Source of the DNA: Sorex araneus
Lineage: Eukaryota; Chordata; Mammalia; Eulipotyphla; Soricidae
Direction of reading: 5' to 3'
Assembly (NCBI RefSeq): GCF_027595985.1
Contig: NC_073305.1
Span: forward strand, 151,902,423-151,966,422
DNA: 64,000 bases
A program made the position numbers and the translations under genes. Under the pieces are notes generated by a model. The model made no database searches and was not told the origin of the DNA. It was given only the letters and a program-made list of their open reading frames with translations. Position 1 is the first letter of the stretch. Every line of letters starts with the position of its first letter. Shown piece by piece: positions 56,001 to 61,144 of this stretch.

Positions 56001-58491
56001 TAATTGATTTGTGGAAAAGTGGGGACCTCTGCACATAAGCTTTTGTTTCGGTTTTTAATTTCATTGTTGTTTGGGTTAGATAGTTACATTTGTGCCAAAG
56101 TAAATGATGCTGATGTTGAAGTTACTGATCTGATGTCAGAGCGCCCGTGATCTTCCACCACTATCCCTCAGTTCACCTCTGGTCGTTATTATTCCCATTC
56201 CCTCTCTTCCAGGGTCTGGTAATTGGTATTATAGTTGAAGGTCAAACTTTGTCATTGATAATTTTCTTTTTCCTTGTTTTGTCTCATTGTATTGTGCAGC
56301 TTAGTGAGATTTTCCAGTATTTTTCCTTCTCCCTCTGATTTACTTGTTCGGCGTTGCAGAGAATTCATCTTTTCTTAGAGCTGCATAATATTCATATGTG
56401 TGTGTGTTTGTGTATGTATATATTTATGTTTATATATATCTTTGTATTTATGTATGTGTGTATATGTACACATGTACACATATATACACACATACATAAA
56501 TACAAAGATAAAGTTGAAAAGATAATCTAAAACACTTGAATTAATTTTTGTGTTCTTAAGTTACTAGGAACTTTATTTTATTTTAGCTTTTAAGCATTAT
56601 CCGTGTCAGAAACATTAAAATTTTATTGATTTTGTAATTTTATATTTGATTATAAATTTGGTTTTGGTTATATTATTATTGGAAGGATACAGTCATAATT
56701 GCTTTATATCTAATTTATATGTGTATATTAAGTCAGTTCTTCCAGGGAAGTAAAAATGTTTTCCTTTACAAAGGTTATGTTACTTAACTAACAAATGCTT
56801 ATTTCTGATATTTACAAACCCGATTATGCAAACTTAAGGTCAAAATCTATCTTCTCAGTGATAATACTTTAAAAATATTAGTCTTTCCATCACCATATGT
56901 TTTATTCATGCGTATCATACATGTTTTTGTATGAGGACTCCAAATAATATAATTCAAGTATACTTCTCACTGTGGTGACCATTTGAAAATTATTAGGTGA
57001 AGGTAAGATCTGAAACAGTCATTACTTGTTGGAGAACCCTAAAGTAGGAGGCAGAGAATGACTTCAAGAAAATTCCTTCCACTGATAAGTAAGTGGAGTG
57101 CTTTCTGAATGGTAATTGGTAAGTGGGTGATGAAGGTTTTGAGCATGCAGTCGAGGTTATGGAGGAGAGCTGGTTGAAGGTCAGACCGTTCTAGAAAGTC
57201 AGCAAGAGTGATGGTGGAGACTATGTTGGTGCACTAGAATGGGCTATTGAGTCCATGGTTCTTTACGGGAAATTAGTCAGCACCTTTCCCATTCGGATTA
57301 GAGCTTTTATTTTTCTTTTGGGGCCACCCCCAGCAGTGTCCCTGGCTTACTTTGGCTCACTCCTGGTGGTGCTTGGGACAACATTTGTGGTACTGCAGAG
57401 CAAACCTGGGTTTGCAATGTGAGGTGCAGGCACCTTTATACCTGAACTCTTCGTCCTCCTAAATTAGGCCTTTAAAATTGCTCAATGTTTCAGAGACTGT
57501 TTACAAACATGACGGTTTGCTAAGGAAAAATAAAAAATGACAATCACAGTGTTCTTTATGGTCCCTAAGTGAGCTCTCTGTCCTACTGTTGTTCATCATT
57601 TTACAACATAGCTGTTTCATTTCATGTTTATCACCTGTTTTTTTTTTTCCTTTCCCCCAGAATTCAACCTGTCAGATGTTAGGTTTTGAACACAATTGAC
57701 AGCTTACTTTTTGAGTGTAAAAAAAATCCTGCATACGTTGCTGAATGTACAGCTGTAGTTCTCACTGCTCACGGTTTTGACCTTGGTGTTATTTCACAGT
57801 CACAGTGACTTGACAACATCCAGTCATCCTTTTAGAGAGAGTTTTGAATAGATTTGAATAATCCTGCAAATGACTTTAGTTCTATATTATAGTTTTTAGA
57901 GGTCTAAAGATGCTGCTAGCATTTTGCAGGGGCACTTTATTTTACTGGGGAAATACATGCTGTAGCAGACTTTATATTTAGTGGACTTAGAAAAATGTCC
58001 AAGGGCATTTTATCACGGGGTTGTTGCAGCTACATTTTTGTCTTTATGCCACTTGAGGAACCATAAGGGAAGTTTTCTATTTTTGTGACTTAAATGTTTA
58101 GTAAATTCAGTAAAATACACTTGTATTCTTTCTTTCTCGTTCTTCAGGTAAATGAATTAAACTGCTTGGGGGATATGGTAATACATTAAAAAAAATTGCT
58201 TTAAAATATAGCGATTGTCTAGGTATTATGTGGCTGTTAGGATATTTGAAGTAAGATATTGTAGCCTGTTGTAAGATAAGTGTTATCTTCCACATTGGAG
58301 AACCCCAGCATAACCCTGGGTGGGGTGCCTGTGTGAATATTCAAGACAGCTTTTCTTACTTTTCCTTTAGATACACTGAGGAGATGATACCTTGGCACCC
58401 TTGCCTGAAACTCATTAGCAACTGCGAGCAGAAGCTTTCTAGTCACACATCGAGGCGCTTGATAACAATGGAGAAGGTGAAAGAGTTTGAG
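21590..58491 (+). CDS. TRMT11: TRMT11, tRNA (guanine-10-N2)-methyltransferase catalytic subunit (12 coding exons; last exon beyond window)
   Basis: With TRMT112 this enzyme uses S-adenosylmethionine to methylate N2 of G10 in tRNAs, mainly in the cytosol. Exons 21590-21661, 29523-29588, 31670-31743, 32920-33001, 33089-33181, 33589-33723, 34463-34619, 42741-42821, 47675-47839, 49612-49684, 49783-49914 and 58371-58491 join to 417 open codons with consistent phases and GT-AG ends. A THUMP-type region precedes a Rossmann methyltransferase fold. FDPFVGTGG at 220-228 is the SAM-binding motif I. TDPPYG at 307-312 is the catalytic motif of the D/NPPY N-methyltransferases. The Kozak context gccaccATGg is ideal. 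About 43 C-terminal residues are expected from a final exon downstream of 64000, which would give about 460 residues. Confidence 0.95.
22337..22362 (+). repeat. TTG trinucleotide microsatellite
   Basis: About eight tandem TTG units in TRMT11 intron 1. Confidence 0.9.
22801..22866 (-). repeat. Partial SINE family A body
   Basis: tgctcagggcttacccctga and gggatcatttctggtggtgc are clear. Both ends of the element are missing. Confidence 0.7.
22988..23159 (+). repeat. SINE family A copy, sense orientation
   Basis: gggccagagagatagttac, then gcacttgccttgcatg, box B-like ggttcaatcctg, then gagccaggagtaagccctg and an A-rich tail. Confidence 0.88.
23280..23510 (-). repeat. Older L1 3' UTR fragment
   Basis: The stretch from aataatttattttacattg through the gagttaattaagccc region closely parallels 27960-28200 (aataatttattttgtattgc, then agccattaaacccttg). 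It is therefore part of the older L1-type 3' UTR family seen there. An LTR follows at the right. Confidence 0.6.
23650..24361 (-). mobile_element. Solitary endogenous retroviral LTR (ends approximate)
   Basis: On the minus strand a TATAAA (24040-24045) is followed about 270 bases later by an AATAAA (23767-23772). The U5-like stretch contains ctcctgaaattcttttccg and gaagacaagaaccc. No gag, pol or env sequence is attached. U3 contains short repeats of an acatgtgctcgg type (23939-24010) with one CACGTG E-box. The retroviral class is not determined and the boundaries are estimates. Confidence 0.65.
24480..25240 (-). mobile_element. L1-derived element: 3' UTR joined to an ORF1-like segment
   Basis: The left part (tgtttattgagacaccatga, then gatgttccaacaataatccc) is an L1 3' end. 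Immediately to its right, the minus strand reads as decayed ORF1-like coding sequence, including a segment resembling the RNEQ and HQSPEK region after the ORF1 coiled coil. ORF2 is absent. It resembles half-L1 (HAL1) elements or an internally deleted L1. Long T runs at 24879-24903 and 24940-24951 interrupt it. Confidence 0.45.
25560..25842 (+). repeat. CT-rich low-complexity tract
   Basis: Tandem CT dinucleotides pass into CCCCT-type pentamers. Apparent proteins on both strands (serine/leucine-rich or arginine/glutamate-rich) are low-complexity artefacts. Confidence 0.9.
26104..26335 (+). repeat. SINE family B, slightly 5'-truncated
   Basis: A 9-bp duplication, ccctagcag, lies at 26095-26103 and 26336-26344. 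Starts within the head at cacagagggtagggcg. Box B gattcgattcc is followed by the B body (gagagcccagaaagctacc, attcgatatgccaaagc, gttactggtgcctgctcgag) and a gatgacagtgc tail without poly(A). Confidence 0.92.
27086..27237 (-). repeat. Decayed SINE family A copy
   Basis: A weak body is followed by gggatttaaccctggctgac, gggcaaggcaagagcc and a decayed terminus. Confidence 0.6.
27662..29050 (-). mobile_element. Older L1: long 3' UTR plus ORF2 C-terminal fragment
   Basis: From left: T-rich 3' terminus, gtaccatgagttacgtag, caccagtcctgcccg, a long 3' UTR containing agaggcagtttgtgggcgtg (shared with 44639-44660), then minus-strand ORF2 C-terminal sequence (ccatccacgttgctgcaagc, gagtgctgcaatgaataaa). 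5'-truncated. Confidence 0.75.
29523..29588 (+). CDS. TRMT11: TRMT11 coding exon 2
   Basis: Acceptor ttttcaatatag, donor gtaaat. Residues 25-46, EIKSLLSLFGGQFTSSQETY and GK. Phase 0 to 0. It starts the N-terminal domain before the THUMP-type region. Confidence 0.94.
29776..30004 (-). repeat. SINE family A with expanded TTTA tail
   Basis: About 70 bases of ATTT repeats (29776-29847) replace the plain poly(T), followed by gctttttgggtcacacccgg, a complete body and a head ending tatccctccagcccc. Little diverged, with a 6-bp deletion in the head. Confidence 0.93.
30005..30920. other. TRMT11: Intron sequence, little recognised
   Basis: Around 30085-30160 a stretch ending gagctacactcctacc may be a decayed SINE. 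Otherwise nothing was recognised. Confidence 0.35.
30925..31094 (-). repeat. SINE family A copy
   Basis: ggggccacacccagcagtac, then gcttactcctggctcggtg, then gatcgaacttaggtcagc, ending tctctctggctc. Confidence 0.85.
31670..31743 (+). CDS. TRMT11: TRMT11 coding exon 3
   Basis: Acceptor tatttctttcag, donor gtaaga. Residues 47-70, SPFWILNIPSEDIARNVMKR and TVCA, plus two bases of K71. Phase 0 in, phase 2 out. Confidence 0.94.
31970..32200 (-). repeat. SINE family B copy
   Basis: Short tail (cactgtagcactgtag), gttcatcgatttgtcgagcg, body (tttttggcatatcgaatac, tagcttgccaggctctgcc), gaatcgaacccgggtcggc and a disrupted head end. Confidence 0.9.
32210..32910. other. TRMT11: AT-rich intron 3 remainder
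   Basis: No repeat or exon recognised. Confidence 0.4.
32920..33001 (+). CDS. TRMT11: TRMT11 coding exon 4
   Basis: Acceptor gctgcttatttcctag, donor gtgcgt. Completes K71 and encodes 72-98, SMFELWGHGKSPEELYNSLK and so on to VEKM. Only 87 bases of intron separate it from exon 5. Confidence 0.94.
33089..33181 (+). CDS. TRMT11: TRMT11 coding exon 5
   Basis: Acceptor gcttttattttag, donor gtaagt. Residues 99-129, TPFLHSDSTYKIKIHTFNKT and so on to KIKRID. Phase 0 to 0, within the THUMP-type RNA-binding region. Confidence 0.94.
33589..33723 (+). CDS. TRMT11: TRMT11 coding exon 6
   Basis: Acceptor cttttatttttcag, donor gtaagc. Residues 130-174, ALEFLPFEGKVNLKKPQHIF and so on to YFGRW. Phase 0 to 0. 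Confidence 0.95.
34152..34180 (+). repeat. Short 10-mer tandem repeat
   Basis: attgcagaat is repeated nearly three times in intron 6. Confidence 0.8.
34463..34619 (+). CDS. TRMT11: TRMT11 coding exon 7 (SAM-binding motif)
   Basis: Acceptor tctgatctag, donor gtactc. Residues 175-226 plus one base, starting IADGQRELIESYSVKKRHFI and ending in DIVFDPFVGT. The glycine motif DPFVGTGG that binds S-adenosylmethionine spans the junction with exon 8. Confidence 0.95.
35428..35550 (-). repeat. Diverged SINE family A copy
   Basis: gagtcactcccagtggtgct, then gggaccatgtggtgcctgac, then a decayed head around gcatgtaaaacatatgctc. Confidence 0.55.
35605..35773 (-). repeat. Diverged SINE family A copy behind a TCTCTG repeat
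   Basis: A TCTCTG-type simple repeat (35555-35600) is followed by gctcaggtctgctgctgcc, ggggaccatatgctggag and an end in ctctctctggccc. Confidence 0.55.
35928..36077 (-). repeat. SINE family A copy
   Basis: Body ctcagggatcactcctggc, then ggggtttgaacctgggtcag, ending tatcactccgcagcccc. A short cttaag duplication may flank it. Confidence 0.85.
36080..36720. other. TRMT11: AT-rich intron 7 sequence
   Basis: A T-rich stretch at 36210-36380 may be an old L1 3' remnant. Nothing firm. Confidence 0.3.
36724..36815 (+). repeat. Head-only tRNA-derived SINE with CA tail
   Basis: cagggctggtgatggtacta, then gtaattgccttgtatgc, box B-like gggttcgatatc and a CA dinucleotide tail. No family A or B body. Confidence 0.6.
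37325..37540 (+). repeat. CT and TA microsatellites
   Basis: CT/GTCTCT repeats at 37325-37360 and 37472-37498 pass directly into TA repeats at 37499-37545. Confidence 0.9.
37580..37820 (-). repeat. Ancient L1 ORF2 C-terminal fragment
   Basis: gcagtgaacagtgttgtgta, then attcctaggagtggaatttg, then cccacatccttatcagtagc follow the order of old L1 ORF2 3' coding sequence in minus orientation. Confidence 0.5.
37905..37955 (+). repeat. Fragment of SINE family A 3' body
   Basis: ccttgagcactgctgggtat and ggttcagaagcaaac match the body end in sense orientation. Confidence 0.5.
38419..38621 (-). repeat. SINE family A copy with internal short duplication
   Basis: Target duplication ccagagatt at 38410-38418 and 38622-38630. 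Inside the body the phrase atgatattgggtgcca occurs twice in tandem (38515-38552), a private duplication. Confidence 0.92.
38831..38995 (-). repeat. Diverged SINE family A copy
   Basis: ggtaccacatctggtggtg, then gtttgaacctgggtagactg, then gcaggcaaggaaggtgccc. Confidence 0.75.
39695..39860 (-). repeat. SINE family A copy with target duplication
   Basis: A perfect 14-bp duplication, tgggcaggattctt, lies at 39681-39694 and 39861-39874. The head is complete; the body has a small deletion near the start. Confidence 0.95.
39934..40137 (-). repeat. Diverged SINE family A copy with pyrimidine tail
   Basis: A CCTTTT-type tail precedes aactgggtgcgctcaggac and the body, ending ctctctccagccccag. Confidence 0.8.
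40140..42730. other. TRMT11: Largely unique intron 7 sequence
   Basis: No young repeat. A GC-richer patch at 40300-40400 does not contain a recognisable exon. The 66-codon frame at 41234-41434 has no recognisable similarity. Confidence 0.45.
42741..42821 (+). CDS. TRMT11: TRMT11 coding exon 8
   Basis: Acceptor tgtggtttttcag, donor gtgagt. Completes G227 and encodes 228-253, GLLIASAHFGAYVYGTDIDY and so on. GTDIDY is the acidic SAM-ribose-binding strand of the methyltransferase fold. Phase 1 in, phase 1 out. Confidence 0.95.
43332..44574 (-). mobile_element. Younger 5'-truncated L1 inserted into an older L1
   Basis: An 11-bp duplication, ggttcaaagat, lies at 43321-43331 and 44575-44585. The T-rich 3' end, 3' UTR (cagtgcccattctccaccac) and minus-strand ORF2 C-terminus are preserved; 43804-44013 still reads 69 codons including WYIYTMEYYAVVRKDE. 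A 76-bp tandem duplication lies at 43934-44085. A SINE is inserted at 44147-44331. Confidence 0.9.
44147..44331 (-). repeat. SINE family A inside the younger L1
   Basis: Target duplication cagatgtcatttc at 44134-44146 and 44332-44344. Full length and little diverged. It is the latest of three nested insertions. Confidence 0.96.
45499..45665 (-). repeat. SINE family A copy
   Basis: gggccacacccagtgacggc, then ggggttcgaacctggttcgg, then gcatgcaaggcaggcgcc, ending ctctggcccc. Confidence 0.85.
45670..46590. other. TRMT11: Intron 8 sequence with a short tandem duplication
   Basis: A 24-bp unit starting gttgatcagcttcatcactg is repeated in tandem at 46489-46536. Otherwise nothing recognised. Confidence 0.5.
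46598..47285 (-). mobile_element. 5'-truncated L1 tail
   Basis: Starts with gcacaaagttgttcatgatt and accaatgtccccacccc, and ends in minus-strand ORF2 C-terminal sequence (SAYTWMDMESIMLSNMSQRD). A TA/TG microsatellite lies at 47050-47098. Confidence 0.8.
47338..47520 (-). repeat. Old L1 3' UTR of a type shared by laurasiatherian mammals
   Basis: The order attttattgaagtaacatt, ttggtgcgcaccattatatt, tagccaccaaaaatgtagtt resembles an L1 3' UTR that I recall from carnivores and ungulates. This fits a laurasiatherian source but is from memory. Confidence 0.45.
47675..47839 (+). CDS. TRMT11: TRMT11 coding exon 9
   Basis: Acceptor catctttctcttag, donor gtaagt. Completes G254 and encodes 255-308, from KASRKNQKWRGPDENIRANL to FDAIITD, plus one base of P309. 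The catalytic DPPY motif spans this junction. Confidence 0.95.
47900..48090 (-). repeat. SINE family A with TTTTA tail
   Basis: A 17-bp duplication with one mismatch (caccatattcattttta at 47883-47899, caccgtattcattttta at 48091-48107). A TTTTA-repeat tail is followed by the full body and head. Confidence 0.94.
48110..48955. other. TRMT11: AT-rich intron 9 sequence
   Basis: No repeat, exon or RNA gene recognised. Confidence 0.4.
48961..49115 (-). repeat. SINE family A with head deletion
   Basis: ctctgcactcaggaatcatt, then gctcaggggaccatatgggt, then gattgaacctggctcaac, then a shortened head ending tctctccagcccc. Confidence 0.88.
49612..49684 (+). CDS. TRMT11: TRMT11 coding exon 10 (catalytic DPPY)
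   Basis: Acceptor gtgttttcttcgtag, donor gtaagt. Completes P309 and encodes PYGIRESTRRTGSQKEVPKG and IEK, then two bases of C333. DPPY is the substrate-amine-binding motif of N2-G and N6-A methyltransferases. From memory the human protein has three more residues just after IEK. Confidence 0.94.
49783..49914 (+). CDS. TRMT11: TRMT11 coding exon 11
   Basis: Acceptor tttctttgtctag only 98 bases after exon 10; donor gtatgt. Residues 334-376 plus two bases of E377: PESHVPVSLSYHLSDMFFDL, then LNFAAETLVLGGRLVYWLPV and YTP. The donor was placed so that the join reads PEYTEEM; ending two codons later would create an immediate stop. Confidence 0.93.
49966..50036 (-). repeat. Head-only, ID-like tRNA-derived SINE
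   Basis: attgaaaccagggcctaacc, then a decayed middle, then gaccactgagctatatccc. No body. Confidence 0.5.
50072..50155 (-). repeat. Short L1 3' terminal fragment
   Basis: T-rich start followed by actgaatcaccatgagatag and ttataagcttc, the extreme 3' end of the L1s in this window. Confidence 0.6.
50169..50421 (-). repeat. SINE family B, full length
   Basis: Imperfect 13-bp duplication, cttgtgtttgtat (50156-50168) and cttgtatttgtat (50422-50434). Tail cactgtatcactgattcact, the B body, then gaatcgaacctgggtcggc and an end in tatcgctccagc. Confidence 0.94.
50828..50993 (+). repeat. SINE family A copy, sense orientation
   Basis: gtggacggagagatagttat, then ggtgcttgccttacgc, then gagcaccaagcttggcccc, then gaaccaggagtaagccctg and an A-rich tail. 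Confidence 0.85.
51354..51598 (+). repeat. Full-length SINE family B reference copy
   Basis: gggctggagcaatagcacag, box B gttcgattcc, then ctctcggagagcccggcaag, a repeated tggcaagctacc, attggatatgccaaaaac, tcacaatgagagacgttac, ggtgcccgctcaaac and a terminal gtgacagtgacagtgag. Clear head identity with family A, with no poly(A). Confidence 0.95.
52050..52220 (-). repeat. Ancient L1M-type fragment
   Basis: tttgttgctcaaattgctcc, then gattgggtcagtgggaatc, then ctctccttttgaaatatcac match the order of a widespread ancient mammalian repeat. Confidence 0.5.
52776..52872 (+). repeat. 5'-truncated SINE family B
   Basis: Starts inside the body (tttgccaaaaacagtaac) and keeps the 3' part through gatgacagtgacagtgac. 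Possible 7-bp duplication atgaatt. Confidence 0.88.
52956..53129 (-). repeat. SINE family A with target duplication
   Basis: A 15-bp duplication with one mismatch, ctcagcatgcatctt (52941-52955) and ctcagcttgcatctt (53130-53144). Complete and moderately young. Confidence 0.94.
53761..53942 (-). repeat. SINE family A with target duplication
   Basis: Duplication tgtagtttatctt at 53748-53760 and 53943-53955. Complete and little diverged, adjoining the T-rich end of the next L1. Confidence 0.95.
53956..55050 (-). mobile_element. Young 5'-truncated L1 with ORF2 C-terminal remnant
   Basis: From left: T-run and A-run, agtgaatcactgtggggtac, the 3' UTR (cagtgcccattctccaccac, ctgcctctgtggcagggcc), then ORF2. 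The minus-strand frame 54411-54710 keeps 99 open codons of the ORF2 C-terminus (WYIYTMEHYAAVRKDE). ORF2 homology continues to about 55050 with stops. Confidence 0.9.
55112..55335 (+). repeat. SINE family B with a body deletion
   Basis: gagtgatagcacagtgggta, gggttcgattcc, then a jump that removes one of the two caagctacc copies, then gttactggtgcccgctcgag and a gatgacagtgc end. Confidence 0.92.
55736..55915 (-). repeat. Diverged SINE family A copy
   Basis: gagtcccatccagtagtgtt, then ctccacctggctctgggcc, then gttgcacccaagtcaacc, ending tttatggccccag. Confidence 0.75.
56050..56400 (-). repeat. Old L1 fragment
   Basis: Degenerate 3' UTR (gatcttccaccactatccct) followed by ORF2 C-terminal-like gagattttccagtatttttc and agagctgcataatattcat in minus orientation. 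Confidence 0.5.
56438..56509. repeat. 72-bp near-perfect palindrome in a TG/TA-rich tract
   Basis: The left arm begins atctttgtatttatgtatgt and the right arm ends acatacataaatacaaagat. The arms pair over about 30 bases with one 2-base indel around a short centre. Confidence 0.85.
56515..57310. other. TRMT11: AT-rich intron 11 sequence
   Basis: No exon or repeat recognised. Confidence 0.4.
57312..57460 (-). repeat. Diverged SINE family A copy
   Basis: ggggccacccccagcagtgt, then ggctcactcctggtggtgct, then gcaaacctgggtttgcaatg. Confidence 0.7.
57465..58330. other. TRMT11: Intron 11 sequence before exon 12
   Basis: No repeat or extra exon recognised. The polypyrimidine tract of the exon 12 acceptor begins at about 58349. 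Confidence 0.4.
58371..58491 (+). CDS. TRMT11: TRMT11 coding exon 12
   Basis: Acceptor cttacttttcctttag, donor gtaaat. Completes E377 and encodes 378-417, YTEEMIPWHPCLKLISNCEQ then KLSSHTSRRLITMEKVKEFE. Phase 2 in, phase 0 out. The final exon is not seen before 64000. Confidence 0.94.
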
Positions 58492-58866
58492 GTAAATTAC
58501 CCTAGTACTTTCATTTCACTTCTGAGAGAATCAGAAGTATATATTTTTTGAAATAGTTCAGTGGAGTTTGAAAATGTTACATCTTTGGGTTTTTAAAAAT
58601 TTATGTGGGAATTCAGAAAGAGGCTCCGGGTTTGTGGCATTTGGTGAAACTTGAAGTGTATGAGTGAGACCTAGAGTTCAACGAGGCCTAGAAACTTCTT
58701 AGGCTTTCCTTGATATTGTTGGTGCTAAGTCAGTTATATAGCAGAGCAGTCCTAAGCAGCTGTTTTGTAATTAGCAGTTATCCAGTTATCACTTTTTTAC
58801 AATCTTGATTATAGGCTCTGTGTATGCTGGATGAAGGAATGTACTGCATTCATAACAGGGTGAGAG

Positions 58867-59145
58867 GCTGGAGAGGTAGTACAGAGAGTAAGATACATGT
58901 CTTGCACACAGCTGACTCAGTTTGATCCCCAGAACTGCCTGGTCTCCTGAGCATCGCCGGTGCAGCTCTGAAGGCCCCCAGGCGCTGGAGGTCAGACCAG
59001 CACCGCAGGGACCCAAGCCACACTGCCTTTCTCAGGGCTCTTGAGTGCGCTGGGCCACTGCCGTCTTGTCAGAGCATCTTTGGGGGAGGCCTCTGGGCCT
59101 CCTGAGAACGGCTTGGGAAGTTCCCCTGCCCCTCCGCAAAAAACT
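58867..59145 (+). repeat. Diverged SINE family A variant with extended 3' part
   Basis: Head ggctggagaggtagtacaga, then gtttgatccccagaactgcc, then ctcctgagcatcgccggtgc. A GC-rich extension continues to cccctccgcaaaaaac, longer than other copies. Confidence 0.65.
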
Positions 59146-59289
59146 AAGTTCAGCAGCTTAGAAAGATAGAATGAAGTGAGTTGCTTAAAAAGAGTCTTGG
59201 ATAGAAAATGGGTGGCATTAATTTTTATAAAAGGTTGGAAGAAAAGTTAACATAATCCTGGCTTCTATACCTACGTTGCTTTAAAAAAA

Positions 59290-60440
59290 AAAAGTAGTCA
59301 CTGTGGAACTCAGAAGGTCTTCATGATTAGGTTTCAAGACACAGTGTTTCAGCCCCAGTCCCTTCGCCAGTATCCACTTCCCTCAGCCAATGACTCCCCT
59401 CCCCCCACATTTGCTTCTCTGCCTGCTCTTATGAGACACACTGCTTTTTATTTATTTATTTATTTATTTGTTTGTTTGTTTATTTATTTATTTATTTATT
59501 TATTTTTTATTGAATCACCATGAGAACAGTTACAAAGCTTTCTAGTCTAAGTCTCGGTCATACAATGATCAAACACCCAGGCCCTCACCAGTGCACACCC
59601 TCCACCAACCAAGAACCCCAGTATACCCCCCATCCCACCCCACCCCCCACCTGTGTGGCAGATGATTTCCACCTTACTCTCTTCACTTTAATCACATTCA
59701 GTATTTTGACAGAAGATCCACCATTATTATTTGGAATTTTCCCCAACATTCAGACCTGCCGAAAAGGCATCATTAGATAATGTGTTTTCTATCTCTGATA
59801 TGAAGAGCATTTTGGATTTCTGATATCTTAGTAATAAGTCTGGAGGGATTTCAGCCAAAAGACGCTGTGCTATCACTCCAGCCCCAATACCATGCAGTTT
59901 TAATTACTATTCTTTGTAGTACAGTTTGAAGTTGGGGAAAGTTATGCCTCCCATTTTCTTTTTCCCAAGGATTGCTTTAACTATTCATGAGGGGCTATTG
60001 TACCATATGAATTTCAGGAGTGTTCATTCCATTGAAAAATGTCATGGATATCCCGAGAGGGTGTATAAGGCATTTGTTTATACCTATGACATGCATTTAA
60101 TCTGTACAATGCCTTGGGGATTATTGCCATTTTGATTATATTAATGATATTAATTAATTAATGATGATACCAGTCCTTCCCAGTCCAGGAGCAGAAATGC
60201 ATGGGATGTGTTCCCATTTTCTTGTGTCCTCTTTGAAATAGAGTTTTGTAGGTTTTTTTTGTGTAGGTCTTTCACCACTTTAGGTATGCTGATGTTGAGG
60301 TACTTGATTTTCTGAGGCATAATTGTTTATGGGATTTTTTTTAAAATAAATATCTCTTTCTTCTCTTTCACTGTTTGCATTCAGGAAAACCACAGATTTT
60401 TACATGTTTTTGGAGCCTGCCAAATTGCTTTTAAATAGTT
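59290..60440 (-). mobile_element. Layered L1 pieces: old 3' end, younger L1 tail, old ORF2
   Basis: 59290-59445 is an old L1 3' end. A TTTA microsatellite (59448-59505) is the tail of a younger L1 3' end (59506-59861: gaatcaccatgagaacag, then accccagtataccccccat). 59885-60440 is minus-strand old ORF2 (aataccatgcagttttaatt, then ccaaggattgctttaactat). Confidence 0.7.
59862..59886 (-). repeat. 25-bp SINE head fragment fused to an L1 tail
   Basis: cgctgtgctatcactccagc and ccc are the extreme 5' end of the tRNA-like SINE head. No SINE body is attached; L1-tail-derived sequence abuts it directly on the left. Confidence 0.65.
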
Positions 60441-60589
60441 TTTAAGTGTTTTTTTTTTTTTCCTAGAAGCACAAATGAAATATATTTGTAAGTCTTGATT
60501 CTGTCAAGTTTGGTACATATTTTTTTGTGTTAGAGTGTTTTATTTACAAAGTGTTTTTAGTTTTCCCTGCTTTTACTATTTCAGCTAAC

Positions 60590-61140
60590 TATGGCATTAG
60601 TCTGCTTGAGCTCCTGTAATAGAATCCCACAGATTCGCTCTTAAATAATAGAATCTTATTTTCTCATGGTTCTGGAGGCTGCAAGTCTGAGCTCGGCTGC
60701 CCGCACATTTGACTTCTGATAAGATCTCTTCCTGAGTTGCAGGCAGCTGTGCCTTCTCCCCCTTTCTTCTCTGCACACACCCTCCTGCTGTTTCTTTCTC
60801 TTGATTTGGGGGGTGGGTGGGATCAGGGATCTTGGTGATACATGGGCAGGGAGTTTGGGTCACGCTCTGCTGAGCTGGAGCTATTCCTGGCGTTGGGCTT
60901 AGGAGTGACCCCTGGTGGTCAGAGGGAACCCTTGCTGGTCCCTGGGATCATAGGCCGGAAGTTACCACTTGCGAGGCCAGAGCCTCACTTACTGTTCTAT
61001 GGCTCTAGCCTCTCCTCTTGCTATAGCATCCTGTTGGATTAGGGCCCTATCCTTTTGATCTCATTGAATTTTCTCTCCGGAGGGCTCTGTTTCCAAATAT
61101 TTACATAATTGCAGTGTAGGGCCTTAGTATGTGAATCTGA
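60590..61140 (-). repeat. Ancient interspersed repeat with inserted SINE
   Basis: ctcatggttctggaggctgc at the left and ggattagggccctatccttt, then tgtttccaaatatttac at the right match a common ancient mammalian repeat whose name I cannot fix. A diverged family A SINE interrupts it. Confidence 0.45.
60855..61012 (-). repeat. Diverged SINE family A copy
   Basis: gggtcacgctctgctgagct, then gagtgacccctggtggtcag, then ccctgggatcataggccgg, ending ctatggctctagcc. Confidence 0.65.
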
Positions 61141-61144
61141 GGCG

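Noticed and set aside
49915-58370. Non-canonical or frame-breaking splice between TRMT11 exons 11 and 12
   Set aside because: At first the join seemed to need a GT-AC intron. Moving the donor to gtatgt at 49915 gives a normal GT-AG intron and reads PEYTEEM.
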